A DNA stretch of 64,000 nt from Sphaerisporangium dianthi (GCF_042654065.1 NZ_JBHSFP010000014.1:143365-207364); one strand, 5' to 3'; positions 8,506 to 17,505 are shown, counted from the first letter of the stretch. The notes: generated by a model from the sequence alone, not told the origin. A program made the numbers and translations.

Positions 8506-9828
8506 ATGACGGGCGGGCGGGCGCTGGGGCGGCGGTTCGGGTGGTTGTGGGCGGCCTACGCGGTCAGCGCGTACGGCACGGGTCTCGGGTTCGGGGCGTT
8601 CCCCTTGATCGCGGTCCTCGTGCTGCACTCCGGGCCGGCCGAGGTGTCGGCGCTGTCCGCCGCGGGGCTGGCGGTGGGGGCCGTGGTCGCGGTGCCGCTC
8701 GGACCGTGGGTGGAGTTCCGCCGCAAGCGGCCGGTGATGGTGGCGATGGACCTGACCCGCTTCGCGGCGTTGATGAGCGTCCCCGCCGCGTTCGCGCTCG
8801 GCCTGCTCAGCTTCGCGCAGCTCCTCGTCGTCTCCGTCGTCGCCGCCGCGGCCAAGATCGCCTTCAACGCGGCCGGCGGCGCGTATCTGAAGACGCTCGT
8901 GCCACCCGAGGACCTGCTGGTCGCGAACGCCCGCTTCGAGTCCACGACGTGGGCCTCGACCGTGGCGGGGCCGCCGCTCGGCGGGCTCGCGATCGGGATG
9001 TTCGGCCCGGTGGCAACGGTGATGGCCGACGCGGTCAGCTACCTGCTGTCGGCACTGTGCGTCCGGACGATCGGCGGAGGCGAGCCGCGCCCGACGCGAA
9101 CCGGCGCGCGACGGCTGCGCGCGGGCGACCTGCTCGAAGGGTGGCGTCTCATCCTGGCCCACCGGGCGCTGCGCCGGATGTTCTGCAACACGATCCTGGT
9201 CAACGGCCTGATCATGGCGACCGAGCCGCTGCTCGCCGTACTCCTGCTCGGCCACCTCGGGTTCACCCCCTGGCAGTATGGCCTCGCGTTCGCCCTCCCC
9301 TGTGTCGGCGGCCTCGTCGGGGCGCGGCTGGCGCGCCGGCTCGTGGCCCGGTTCGGGCAGCGGACGGTGATGCGCGCCGCCGGGGCGCTGCGCGCGATCT
9401 GGCCCGTGGGGCTGGCGTTCGTCCAGCCCGGAGTCCCCGGGATCATGCTCGTCATCGCCGTCCAATTCGGCCTGGTGACCTGCTGCGGCGTGTTCAACCC
9501 GGTGGTGTCCACCTACCGGTTGGAGCACACCGACCCGGGCCGGGTCGCCCGCACCCTGGCCGCGTGGTCGGTCAGCGGCAGCGCCACCATCGCGGCCCTG
9601 ACCGCCGTATGGGGCCTGCTGGCCGCGATCACCGGTCCCCGCACCGCCATCGCCGTCGCCGGAGTCCTCCTCCTGGCCACCCCGCTACTGCTCCCGCGCC
9701 GCGAGGACACGCCGCGAGAGCGCCCGCACGACGCGCTGCGGGACGCGGCGGTCCGGACCGGGCTCGGAACCCGGTCCGGACCGGGCTCGGATCGGTCACA
9801 GGGAGCGGAGATAGTCGGTGACCGCTGA
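8506..9828 (+). CDS. MFS transporter (12-TM type)
   Basis: A 440-residue membrane transporter of the major facilitator superfamily, with repeated hydrophobic helices from FGWLWAAYAVSAYGTGLGF to the final ITGPRTAIAVAGVLLLATPL. It has the loop 2-3 style EFRRKRPVMVAMD and resembles actinobacterial drug/macrolide-efflux permeases. The open frame extends back to 8407, but the ATG at 8506 (preceded by GGGGT) begins directly before the first helix and is the better start. Divergent from the LysR regulator. The 3' end overlaps the convergent monooxygenase gene by 33 bases. Confidence 0.85.
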   Translation: MTGGRALGRRFGWLWAAYAVSAYGTGLGFGAFPLIAVLVLHSGPAEVSALSAAGLAVGAVVAVPLGPWVEFRRKRPVMVAMDLTRFAALMSVPAAFALGLLSFAQLLVVSVVAAAAKIAFNAAGGAYLKTLVPPEDLLVANARFESTTWASTVAGPPLGGLAIGMFGPVATVMADAVSYLLSALCVRTIGGGEPRPTRTGARRLRAGDLLEGWRLILAHRALRRMFCNTILVNGLIMATEPLLAVLLLGHLGFTPWQYGLAFALPCVGGLVGARLARRLVARFGQRTVMRAAGALRAIWPVGLAFVQPGVPGIMLVIAVQFGLVTCCGVFNPVVSTYRLEHTDPGRVARTLAAWSVSGSATIAALTAVWGLLAAITGPRTAIAVAGVLLLATPLLLPRREDTPRERPHDALRDAAVRTGLGTRSGPGSDRSQGAEIVGDR

Positions 9829-11295
9829 CGCGTCGCCGGCGTCGGCGATCAGGCCGACGTAACCGTCTGGACGCACGAGGACCTGGGCGTCGTGGCCGTA
9901 TGCGCGTGCCACGTGTCCGGCGTCGTCGGTGAGGCCGCCCGGCCCGATCAGGTAGGGCGCGACGACGTCGGTCTTGAGGTCGTCCAGTGCGGCGCCACAG
10001 CGTTCACCGAGGCCGAGCAGGGTGAACCGGGGTCCTCGGAAGAGGTCGAACAGGCGTATCCGCGACCCGGTGACCGGGTCGAGGCAGAGACCGTCCGGCG
10101 CCCGGTCGCCTGGCCGGACGTGGCCGGATCGGCCCGCGGCGTCACGGGACAGCCGGCTCCACCGGTATCCGAGCTGGAGCTGGGTGAGTTCGGGCGAGGC
10201 CACGGCGTCCACGCCGCCGCCCGACTGCTCGATCGCCGTGAGGACCGCGTCGAGCCGTTCCGAGGTGATGTCGAGGAGCCGGCTCGCTATCGGCAGCCGT
10301 TCCTCGTCGTAGGTGTCGAGCAGGTCCGGTGCGGCCTTGCCGGCCAGCACGAGGCCGAGTTTCCAGCCCAGGTTGTAGGCGTCCTGGATGCCGGTGTTCA
10401 TGCCGAGGCCGCCGGCGATGGGGTGCACGTGCGCGGCGTCTCCGGCGAGGAACACTCGGTCCACGCGAAGCCGGTCGACCATACGGACGTTGACGCGGTA
10501 GCTCGAGCTCCAGGTCAGATCGCGCAGCCGCACACCGGGGATTCCGGCGACGCGGTCGAAGGTCCGCTGGAACGTCTCCAGCGTCGGCTCCAGCGGCGTT
10601 CCGTCCGGGCCGAGCTCGTGCGATGCCTGGACCTGGAAGGCGGTCGTGCCGGGTAGCGGGCAGAGCATGATCGCGCTGCCGCCGGCGAACCACTGGTGCC
10701 AGGCGTCACGGCCGAGTCCGTCGACCTCGACGTCGCCGACCGCCATGAGCTGGATGTCCGGCGTTTGACCGTGCAGACGCAGGCCGAGTGCCTTGCGGAC
10801 GGTGCTGCGGCCCCCGTCGCAACCGACCAGGTACCGCGCGCGGATCGGCTTACCCGCGACGGTCGCGGTCACACCGTCGGCGTCCTGGCCGATGTCCCGC
10901 AGCTCGGCGTCGACTTCGACGGCGACGTCGAACTCGGCGAGCCGCTCGCGCAGCGTCCGCTCCACCCGCCACTGCGGGATCAGCAGGCCGGTCGGGTAGG
11001 GGACGTCCGGCGTCGCCACCCGATCGGCCTCCGGGTCGATCTCGGCGACGACCTCCGCGCCCCGGTACTTGCGATGCGGCAGGTGCGTGGTGCCGGACTC
11101 CAGCAGCCGCTCGACCACGCCGAGATCGTCGAGCACCTCCAGGCTGCGTGGACTCAAGCCCTTGCCGCGCGACCCATGGGGGAACTCGGGAACCCGATCG
11201 ACGATGCGTACCGCGACGCCACGTCGGGCCAGATCACACGCGAGCGTGAGGCCGGTCGGCCCGGCACCCACCACGAGAACATCGGTCTGCTTCAT
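9796..11295 (-). CDS. FAD-dependent aromatic-ring monooxygenase (PheA/TfdB type)
   Basis: Flavoprotein hydroxylase of 499 residues, of the kind acting on phenols, polyketide rings or rifamycin-like antibiotics. It shows the N-terminal Rossmann motif VLVVGAGPTGLTLACDLARR, the central VGCDGGRSTVRKALG (DG motif) and RVFLAGDAAHVHPIAGGLG (GD motif that binds FAD), then a C-terminal thioredoxin-like region. Start chosen at the second Met (MKQTDVLVVG). Divergent from a TetR regulator with an operator-like palindrome between them, a typical layout for an inducible detoxification or catabolic enzyme. Nothing ties it to the biosynthetic cluster. Confidence 0.88.
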   Translation of the reverse strand: MKQTDVLVVGAGPTGLTLACDLARRGVAVRIVDRVPEFPHGSRGKGLSPRSLEVLDDLGVVERLLESGTTHLPHRKYRGAEVVAEIDPEADRVATPDVPYPTGLLIPQWRVERTLRERLAEFDVAVEVDAELRDIGQDADGVTATVAGKPIRARYLVGCDGGRSTVRKALGLRLHGQTPDIQLMAVGDVEVDGLGRDAWHQWFAGGSAIMLCPLPGTTAFQVQASHELGPDGTPLEPTLETFQRTFDRVAGIPGVRLRDLTWSSSYRVNVRMVDRLRVDRVFLAGDAAHVHPIAGGLGMNTGIQDAYNLGWKLGLVLAGKAAPDLLDTYDEERLPIASRLLDITSERLDAVLTAIEQSGGGVDAVASPELTQLQLGYRWSRLSRDAAGRSGHVRPGDRAPDGLCLDPVTGSRIRLFDLFRGPRFTLLGLGERCGAALDDLKTDVVAPYLIGPGGLTDDAGHVARAYGHDAQVLVRPDGYVGLIADAGDASAVTDYLRSL

Positions 11296-11311
11296 ACCGG
11301 GCATCTAAGCG

Positions 11312-11323
11312 TTACCCGGTTAA
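11312..11323. promoter_or_regulatory. Candidate TetR operator
   Basis: TTACCCGGTTAA is a near-perfect palindrome (TTAnCCGGnTAA) in the 63-base gap between the divergent monooxygenase and TetR genes. A related half (CTCGGTTAC) follows at about 11332-11340. The position suits autoregulation plus control of the monooxygenase. Confidence 0.5.
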
Positions 11324-11358
11324 AAACGCAACTCGGTTACATAAGATACTCTGATCGC

Positions 11359-12018
11359 ATGGTTGAGCCGGTCGGGCTGCGGGCCCGCAAGAAGGCCCGC
11401 ACCCGCGACGCCATCGCCGACGCGGCGATCTCGCTGTTCCTCGCCCACGGCTTCGACCAGGTGTCGGTCGCCGACATCGCCGCGGCCGCCGAGGTCTCCA
11501 AGCCGACCCTCTTCAGATACTTCGCCGCCAAAGAGGACCTGGTCCTGCACCGGATCGCCGATCACCACGGTGAGGCCGCGCGGGTGGTGCGCGACCGTGA
11601 GCCCGCGATCTCGCCGCTGACCGCGCTGCACCGGCACTTCCGGGCCGGCCTCGACCGCCGCGACCCCGTCACGGGTCTCAACGACCATCCCGAGGTGCTG
11701 ACGTTCCACCGCCTGGTCTTCAGCACGCCGAGCCTGGCCGGACGGGTCACCCAGTACGCGCTCGACAACGAGGAGGCGCTGGCCGCCGCCCTCGGCGGTG
11801 ACATCACGGCCCGGCTCCAGGCGGCACAAGTGATCGCGGTCCAACGGGTGCTCGCCCGGACCACCTGGCGGAAACTCGCGGCCGGGCGAACCGCCGACGA
11901 GGTCTATCCCGAGGCCGTCGCGGACGCCGACCGGGCATTCGCGCTGCTCCAGACCGGAACCCGCGACGCCACGGAGGCCGGTTCGCGGGAGATCCGGCCA
12001 CCAGCCGTCCCCCACTGA
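11359..12018 (+). CDS. TetR-family transcriptional regulator
   Basis: A 219-residue repressor-type regulator. The N-terminal helix-turn-helix is plain (RTRDAIADAAISLFLAHGFD, VSVADIAAAAEVSKPTLFRY), followed by an all-helical ligand domain. The ATG at 11359 starts a few residues before the DNA-binding domain; the frame is open further upstream, but that stretch is antisense to the monooxygenase. Likely represses the divergent monooxygenase. The TGA stop at 12016-12018 lies at the left edge of a sequence repeated at 13444-13528, so the gene's 3' end coincides with a rearrangement boundary. Confidence 0.9.
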   Translation: MVEPVGLRARKKARTRDAIADAAISLFLAHGFDQVSVADIAAAAEVSKPTLFRYFAAKEDLVLHRIADHHGEAARVVRDREPAISPLTALHRHFRAGLDRRDPVTGLNDHPEVLTFHRLVFSTPSLAGRVTQYALDNEEALAAALGGDITARLQAAQVIAVQRVLARTTWRKLAAGRTADEVYPEAVADADRAFALLQTGTRDATEAGSREIRPPAVPH

Positions 12019-12600
12019 GCCTTCTCGCGACGGCGCTTTCAGGGCAGGCGCGGAGCGTTCAGGCGCCAGGTGGCCCAGACCGTCTTTCCGGGGGCGTCCC
12101 AGCAGTGTCTTCGCGCATCGCTGTGACGAGCCGTTCGCGGTGAGCGCGAGCCTCTGGGACGCGTTCATGGACGGCACCAAGAAGGGCGAGTTCGACTTTT
12201 CCAGCAGGGGCTCACGAAGATCCACCGGCTTGCCCGCCGTACAGCGGCACCGACTTCGCCGCACAGCATCTCGCCGGCCCTGTGTGTGCCGATGGGAAGC
12301 AGCCACATCGGTCAGAGGGAGCAGGGAAGCCCTCGCCCAAGGACGGAGACGGCTCCCGAACCGGACGACCCGGAACTCGGGCGCGCCTGGGTCGGGGCGT
12401 GGACGAGAGTCACTTCACGTCGGACGGTTCCGGGCGCGTCTTACCGAGCGAGGGCGTGCACCGTTTCCCCGATGGAGACCTGCCCATTGATCAGCACGAG
12501 TTCCGCTTCGGAGCGCACGTTCCCCGCCGTACCAGCGAGAACGACTGCTCGGACTACTTCCCAGTTCTGATCTTCTTCTTCCGCGCACGATGCAGCGCCT
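12015..12600 (+). repeat. Deletion-bearing duplicate of the ATPase-XRE-DUF397 block
   Basis: 12015-12099 matches 13444-13528 (3' end of the ATPase gene) with no gaps. 12128 to about 12325 matches 15170 to about 15365 (last codons of the DUF397 gene plus 3' flank). Around 12520-12600 is related to 15448-15530. The roughly 1.6 kb between the matched parts (13529-15169) is absent here. No intact gene lies in 12019-12553; the last DUF397 codons (TCATGGACGGC...AAGGGCGAGTTCGACTT) are recognisable but lack a start and a stop. Confidence 0.8.
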
Positions 12601-12991
12601 TCAAGACCAACGATTGACCGCGCCCGTTTCCTTCTAGATCGAATCTGATACCACTACGCTCCAAAAGCCCCACGATGTTGAGAACCGAGTCTTGGAGCTG
12701 TCGCGTCTCTTCTTCCGACAGGACCGCCGCAGGCGGGGTTGATGAATTCATCGCGGCAGCCTCTAGCCCGACCTTGCGCAACCATGCGCTCAGTTTCATT
12801 CCTGCTGCTGATGCCGCCGTCATCAGCGAGCCCAGGTCATCCGGGCTGACCCGCACCGAGACGACACGGCCAAGAACGGCAGGCGTGGATTCCTCGGCCA
12901 CCTGCTCACGATTGTCATAGAACCACTGTGCACGCTCCGCTTCATCCATCGCTGCGATGTCCCGCGCGCTTGGCTCGCCGTCAGTCATCAT
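12554..12991 (-). CDS. Antitoxin-like protein, partner of the BrnT-like toxin
   Basis: A 145-residue, charged, helical protein. The middle (VVSVRVSPDDLGSLMTAASA, then GMKLSAWLRKVGLEAA) resembles a CopG/ribbon-helix-helix DNA-binding segment, as in BrnA-type or mobilisation-type accessory proteins. The C-terminus is strongly basic (ALHRARKKKIRTGK). It overlaps the upstream toxin-like gene by ATGA (12988-12991), so the two are translationally coupled with the toxin first, which is the brnTA order. Expected role: neutralise the toxin and autorepress. The RHH assignment is moderate; a MobC-like relation is an alternative. Confidence 0.6.
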   Translation of the reverse strand: MMTDGEPSARDIAAMDEAERAQWFYDNREQVAEESTPAVLGRVVSVRVSPDDLGSLMTAASAAGMKLSAWLRKVGLEAAAMNSSTPPAAVLSEEETRQLQDSVLNIVGLLERSGIRFDLEGNGRGQSLVLKALHRARKKKIRTGK

Positions 12992-13299
12992 GACCCCCTT
13001 TTAGGTGTGTCGTATGCCGCCACCGGTCTCGCGATCTCCAGTTCGTGAACGCCCCAGTCACGCTTCTTCGTGACCGGATACAGGACGACCACCGTGACGC
13101 GTCGCCCCGCGTCAGTGACACCGACGAGGAGATAATGATCAAGGATCGGCTCCCCATCCCTGTGCGACTGACGAACATCGGGCATGTTGCGGACGACCTG
13201 CTCGATCTCCTCTCTCGAGATGCCATGCCGTTGTGCGTGGTCGATGTTCCAGTCATCCCAGTCCAACGGCAGTTCGATGAGTGGGAGCGGCTTGCTCAT
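12988..13299 (-). CDS. BrnT-like toxin of a type II toxin-antitoxin pair
   Basis: A 103-residue protein with the BrnT-type plan: LDWDDWNIDHAQRHGISREE at the N-terminus (compare the W-D-xxN-xxKHGIS pattern), then EPILDHYLLVGVTDAGRRVTVVVLYPV strands forming a small RelE-like barrel. BrnT toxins are ribonucleases that stop translation. The start is the ATG at 13299 with AAGG upstream; the frame opens 6 bases earlier at a TTG. Co-transcribed with the antitoxin-like gene. The pair sits between the two copies of the ATPase-XRE-DUF397 repeat, as if inserted there. Confidence 0.65.
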   Translation of the reverse strand: MSKPLPLIELPLDWDDWNIDHAQRHGISREEIEQVVRNMPDVRQSHRDGEPILDHYLLVGVTDAGRRVTVVVLYPVTKKRDWGVHELEIARPVAAYDTPKRGS

Positions 13300-13467
13300 C
13301 AACAACCTTTCATGTCATACATCTTACGGTGTTGCCGTCATACGGACCAGGGTGGTCGCGACCCGCGTACTGACGTAGAACGGATCAGCACCTGTCCTGA
13401 CCAGCCGTCAAGATCCGGAAGGATGAAGTTCTCCATCAACCCGCTGAGCCTTCGCGCGACGGCGCTT

Positions 13468-13980
13468 TCAGGGGAGGCGCGGGGCGTTCAGGCGCCAGGT
13501 GGCCCAGACCGTCTTTCCGGGGGCGTCCGTGAGCGGGGTGATCCCGTAGGCGTCGGCGAGGTGCTCGACGATGGTCAGGCCTCTGCCGTGGATCGCCTCG
13601 ACGTCCAGGCGCAGGCGGCGAGGGCGCTCGGATCCCCGGTCGGTGACCTGGACGCGCAGTTCGTCGTCCTCGGCGTCGATCGTGAGCCGGACCGGCGGCC
13701 GGCCGTACGTCATGGCGTTGGCCAACAGCTCCGTGACCACGAGAACCACATCGTCGGTGAGAGGCCGCAGGGCCCAGGCGTCGAGGACTTCTTTCACCAT
13801 GGCGCGGGTCTTGCCGATCATGGCCGGGTCGTCGGGGAGGTCCCACCAGACCGTACGCGGGCCGTCCGGCGCCTGCGCCGTGGGCGCGGCCCGGAATGGC
13901 GTGTGGGGGTTCGCCGGGATCGGCCGCGCTGGCCGGAATGGGTCATCAGGATCTCGCTTTCCCGGTCGCTCGACGGCCAT
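13468..13980 (-). CDS. RsbW-like ATP-binding regulator (HATPase_c_2)
   Basis: A 170-residue protein with a GHKL ATPase fold as in anti-sigma serine kinases: VVTELLANAMTYG (N box), VQVTDRGSERPRRLR (G1-like) and GRGLTIVEHLADAYG (G2). Its N-terminal 40 residues are Pro-rich and disordered. The ATG at 13980 is preceded by GAGGGGAG and preferred to the upstream ATG at 14004. Streptomycetes and relatives have many such genes beside XRE/DUF397 pairs, and the function is usually developmental regulation. Divergent from the XRE gene. Its 3' end is duplicated at 12015-12099. Confidence 0.8.
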   Translation of the reverse strand: MAVERPGKRDPDDPFRPARPIPANPHTPFRAAPTAQAPDGPRTVWWDLPDDPAMIGKTRAMVKEVLDAWALRPLTDDVVLVVTELLANAMTYGRPPVRLTIDAEDDELRVQVTDRGSERPRRLRLDVEAIHGRGLTIVEHLADAYGITPLTDAPGKTVWATWRLNAPRLP

Positions 13981-14219
13981 TGTTCTCCCCTCATAGTCGG
14001 ACATAGTGGGCTAGTTTTGACGGCCCTATATAGAGCGCTCACCAAAACGGGCGAGAAGGCCTCGTCGGCTGCTTCCACGGTTTCTCGAACCACTTCACAG
14101 CGTGCCTTCGACCGGCTACGTTGTGCGTCGAAAGGCAGGAGACATTGCGGGACACCATGTAATAAGGGTGTGCTCCTTGTGCTTGCCGTGTAGCGAATTC
14201 TCGTCCCGACGGAGCCGCC

Positions 14220-15041
14220 ATGTCCGTACCCCCCGACCCCGATCCGGCGGTCAGGCCACTGGTTCACCTCGGCGCCGAAATGCGAAAGCACCGAATAAGA
14301 TCGGATATGACCCAGCAGCGCCTGGCCGGCATCATCCAGTTCAGCCAGAGCCTGGTCGGCTTCGTCGAACGCGGCGTACGCAATCCGAGTCAGAACTTCA
14401 TGCAGCGCTACGACGACGCCGTGCAGGCGGACGGCGAACTGGTCCGCCTATGGGCCCACCTGACACGCGGCGCCAGCCCCAGATGGTTCCGCAACTGGCT
14501 GGACGTGGAGCGCGAAGCGCACACTCTGCACAGCTGGGAGCCGCTGGTCGTTCCCGGCCTGCTGCAAGTAGAGGACTACGCGCGGGTCGTCATCAGCGGC
14601 GAGCCTGGACTCACCGAGGAGCAAGCGGAAACGGCCGTGCAGGCACGTCTCGAACGGCAGAACATCCTCACGCTCTCTGCGCGCCCGATGCTCTGGGTGG
14701 TGCTGGACGAAGGCGTCCTGCGCCGGCCGATCGGGGGCGAGAAGATCATGCGTCGTCAGCTTGCGCGGCTTCTGGAGGTCGCGGAGTCGCCGAGGGTGAG
14801 CATCCAGATCGTCCCCTTGGCTCTGGGAGCGACCACTGGCACTTCCGGCGCGTTTATCATCGCGCAACTTCGCGGAGGTGCGGATACGGTGTATATCGAA
14901 TCCGCGACTCACGGGCGCGTGACGAATCGGCTAGAAGATGTCGAGATGATCCGTGCCAGATACGACAAAATCCGGGCTGATGCACACCCCCAGCATGTCT
15001 CGATCGAGTTGATCAGAGAGGCGCAGAAATCATGGACTTGA
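14220..15041 (+). CDS. XRE-family regulator with DUF5753 domain
   Basis: A 273-residue regulator. The N-terminal HTH_XRE (HLGAEMRKHRIRSDMTQQRL, IIQFSQSLVGFVERG) is followed by a DUF5753 domain starting near residue 95 (RNWLDVEREAHTLHSWEPLV, VPGLLQVEDYARVVI). A good ribosome-binding site (GACGGAG) precedes the ATG. The stop overlaps the DUF397 gene start by 10 bases. XRE-DUF397 pairs (the BldB/WhiJ-like arrangement) are very numerous in actinomycetes and act like regulator-antagonist pairs in development and antibiotic control. Confidence 0.9.
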   Translation: MSVPPDPDPAVRPLVHLGAEMRKHRIRSDMTQQRLAGIIQFSQSLVGFVERGVRNPSQNFMQRYDDAVQADGELVRLWAHLTRGASPRWFRNWLDVEREAHTLHSWEPLVVPGLLQVEDYARVVISGEPGLTEEQAETAVQARLERQNILTLSARPMLWVVLDEGVLRRPIGGEKIMRRQLARLLEVAESPRVSIQIVPLALGATTGTSGAFIIAQLRGGADTVYIESATHGRVTNRLEDVEMIRARYDKIRADAHPQHVSIELIREAQKSWT

Positions 15042-15244
15042 GTGATGAGCTGAAGACAGCCGATTGGCGCAAGGCGGCCAAGAGCGCGTCCAACCAGGGG
15101 AACTGCCTGGAGGTGGCTCCGCTGTCGGGTGGGCGGGTGGGGCTTCGGGACACCGAGGCTCCGGAGAAGGAGCCGTTCGTGGTGAGCGCGAGCGTCTGGG
15201 ACGCGTTCATGGACGGCGCCAAGAAGGGCGAGTTCGACTTCTAG
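15032..15244 (+). CDS. DUF397 protein
   Basis: A 70-residue DUF397 protein: DWRKAAKSASNQGNCLEVA, GGRVGLRDT, then the conserved FVVSASVWDAFMDGAKKGEF end. It overlaps the XRE gene and is its usual partner. Its last codons and 3' flank are repeated at 12128 onward. Confidence 0.9.
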   Translation: MDLSDELKTADWRKAAKSASNQGNCLEVAPLSGGRVGLRDTEAPEKEPFVVSASVWDAFMDGAKKGEFDF

Positions 15245-15330
15245 CACGGTCTCCACGTAGATCCACCGGCTTGCCCGCCGTACAGCGGCACCGGCTCCGC
15301 CGCACAAGCGTCTCGCCGACCCGGTGCCGA

Positions 15331-15442
15331 TGGGAAGCGGCCACGTCGGGCAGAGGGGACAGGGACGTCTCCACTCAATGACGAAGTGGGAAGCAGCCAC
15401 GTCGGGCAGAGGGGGCCGGGACGTCCCCACCCCATGACGAAG
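15331..15442 (+). repeat. Two tandem 56-base repeats
   Basis: Units at 15331-15386 and 15387-15442 share TGGGAAGC(G/A)GCCACGTCGGGCAGAGGG and end in ATGACGAAG. One related unit is at about 12291 in the upstream duplicate. The rest of 15245-15740 has no gene I can support. Confidence 0.7.
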
Positions 15443-15451
15443 ACGGCCAGA

Positions 15452-15479
15452 ACGACTGATCGGACCGCCGATCAGTCGT
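15452..15479. terminator. Perfect 12-bp hairpin after the DUF397 gene
   Basis: ACGACTGATCGG (15452-15463) pairs exactly with CCGATCAGTCGT (15468-15479) around a 4-base loop, and GATCTTGTTCTT follows. Likely an intrinsic terminator for the XRE-DUF397 operon. Confidence 0.6.
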
Positions 15480-15740
15480 GATCTTGTTCTTCGGCGTACG
15501 ATGCGGGCTTTTGGGGCGACGGTTGATGGGAGTGTACGGTTTTGTTGTCGGTGTGACTCCTGATCAAGGGGGAAGCCCCTGGTGAGCGCTGTGATCCAGC
15601 AGCTGCCTCCAGGGCGGGCGTGACGGACCGACTGGAAGATCGACAGCGGCGGCGCGGTCTCTCGCGGCCTTCCTTCCGCGGTCACGAACCCTCTTGCCGG
15701 ATTCACCATGGAGCACCGTTGAGCGAGCTAGGCACCTGCG

Positions 15741-17474
15741 ATGGAGCCTGAGACCACACCCCCGGCCTTCGGCTCCGAACGCGCTTCCCCGCGGCGGTCC
15801 GGGGACGGACGCGCGGCGGGCCGCTCGTCGGTCCAGGAGGCCCCGCGCGGGCCGGAGGGCAGGGGGGCGCCGCTCGGCGAGACACCGGCCCAGGGGGTGC
15901 CCGAGGCCGAGTGGTCCGACCGGGACGGTCGCCGACGGGCCTGGACGGGCCGAGCCATCCTCACGCTGGTCATGGTCGTGCAGGCACTGCTGTCGACGCG
16001 ACTGCACAACACGGCCTTCATGGACGAGGCGCTCTATATCTACGCCGGCCGGATGGAGTGGGCGCACATCTTCACCGGGGCTGCCGTCAACCCCTCCTAC
16101 AGCGACACCTTCTCCGGCTCACCCGTGCTGTATCCCCTGCTCGCCGGAGCGATGGACGCGCTGGGCGGCCTGACCGGGGCACGCGCCCTGAGCCTGCTCT
16201 TCATGCTCGGCTGCACCGGCCTTCTCTATTCGCTGACCCGCCGCCTGTTCGACGAACGCGTGGGCGTGTTCGCGGCCGTCGTCTTCGCGGCCGCCCAGTC
16301 GACGATCGTGCTGGGCTGGTTCGCGACCTTCGACTCCGCGGCCCTGTTCCTGCTGGCCCTCGCCGCGTGGCTCGTGGTCCGCACCGACCGGGCCGGTCCG
16401 TTCGCGGTCCTGTTCGCCGCGCCGATCCTGGTCCTCGCCTTCTGCACCAAGTACGCCGCCGGACTGTTCCTCCCCACGGTCGTCGGGCTGGCCGTCCTCG
16501 TCGCCTGGCCCCATCGGGGTGCGCGCGCGCTCTGGCGGGGGGTGCTGCTGTCGGTCGCCCTGGGAGCCATCGGCGGCGCCGTGCTGTACGGCAGTTCCCT
16601 GCTGGCGGGCATCCAGTCCACCACCACCTCCCGCGCTCACGGCACCAGCGCCACGAGCGCGCTGATCGACGTGTCGATCGAATGGATAGGGCCGGCCCTG
16701 GCCCTGGCCTGCGTGGGGGCACTGTCCTACGTGTGGCGCGGCCGGATGGGCGAGGTCGCCTCCGCGGCCCGCAAGACCACCGGCGAAGAGCCGGGCAGGG
16801 TCTGGCGAGCGACGCTGGGCCTGCTGCTCTGCGGAACGGCTCTGCTGGCCCCGGCCTACCAGATTCATCTGTCGACCTCGGTGTCCCTCCACAAGCACGT
16901 CGGGTTCGGCCTCTTGTTCTTCGCGCCGCTGGCCGGACTGGGTCTGTCCAGGATCGTCGGCCCTTTGCGCCGCACCACGACCGGCCTGCCGATCATCCGC
17001 GCCGCGACCGGCCTGATGATCACCCGTGCCGCGATCGGCCTGACGATCGTCGTGATCGCCTTCTCCTCGGGCTTCACACAGTCTCAGTGGCGCTACGCGA
17101 CCTGGCCGGACTCGACGCGGCTCGTCGACCTGCTCCGTCCCCATGTGAACGACCAGGGCCGGTACCTCGCGGACATCGCGCAGGTGCCCACCTACTACTT
17201 CAAGGACGTCACCGGCTGGAAGCAGTGGACGGGCACCTACCACCTCACCTACACCGACGCCAAGGGCGTCAAGCGCACCGGCGCGAGCGCCTACACGGCG
17301 GCCATCGATGACGGCCGCTACGACTTCGTGGTGCTGCAGAAGCCCGGGGTCTCGAAGTTCGATCCCGCCATCGCGAAGGCCCTGCCGAGTAGCGGCAAGT
17401 ACCGCCTCTACGCGGAGCTGCCGTTCAGCACGACCTTCGGGGACGGCTCCTACCAGGTCTGGTCGAGATCGTGA
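15741..17474 (+). CDS. GT39/ArnT-like membrane glycosyltransferase
   Basis: A 577-residue polytopic membrane protein. After about 65 hydrophilic residues, the first helix (AILTLVMVVQALLS) leads to the extracytoplasmic MDEALYIYAGRMEW loop with the acidic pair typical of GT-C enzymes that use polyprenyl-phosphate sugars. About ten further helices follow, then a soluble C-terminal domain (from about 440) ending FGDGSYQVWSRS. Probable role: transfer of a lipid-linked sugar to a protein or envelope glycan. A small internal repeat (GLPIIRAATGLMITRAAIGL) lies before the last helix. The start is uncertain. Convergent with the acyltransferase gene. Confidence 0.75.
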   Translation: MEPETTPPAFGSERASPRRSGDGRAAGRSSVQEAPRGPEGRGAPLGETPAQGVPEAEWSDRDGRRRAWTGRAILTLVMVVQALLSTRLHNTAFMDEALYIYAGRMEWAHIFTGAAVNPSYSDTFSGSPVLYPLLAGAMDALGGLTGARALSLLFMLGCTGLLYSLTRRLFDERVGVFAAVVFAAAQSTIVLGWFATFDSAALFLLALAAWLVVRTDRAGPFAVLFAAPILVLAFCTKYAAGLFLPTVVGLAVLVAWPHRGARALWRGVLLSVALGAIGGAVLYGSSLLAGIQSTTTSRAHGTSATSALIDVSIEWIGPALALACVGALSYVWRGRMGEVASAARKTTGEEPGRVWRATLGLLLCGTALLAPAYQIHLSTSVSLHKHVGFGLLFFAPLAGLGLSRIVGPLRRTTTGLPIIRAATGLMITRAAIGLTIVVIAFSSGFTQSQWRYATWPDSTRLVDLLRPHVNDQGRYLADIAQVPTYYFKDVTGWKQWTGTYHLTYTDAKGVKRTGASAYTAAIDDGRYDFVVLQKPGVSKFDPAIAKALPSSGKYRLYAELPFSTTFGDGSYQVWSRS

Positions 17475-17505
17475 CTCGGCGATCGGGTCTCGGGTGGGAC
17501 GGCGG

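Noticed and set aside
15741..17474. GT39-like protein as the enediyne sugar transferase
   Set aside because: It is a membrane GT-C-type enzyme using lipid-linked sugars and lies outside the core; natural-product glycosylation normally uses soluble GT1 enzymes.
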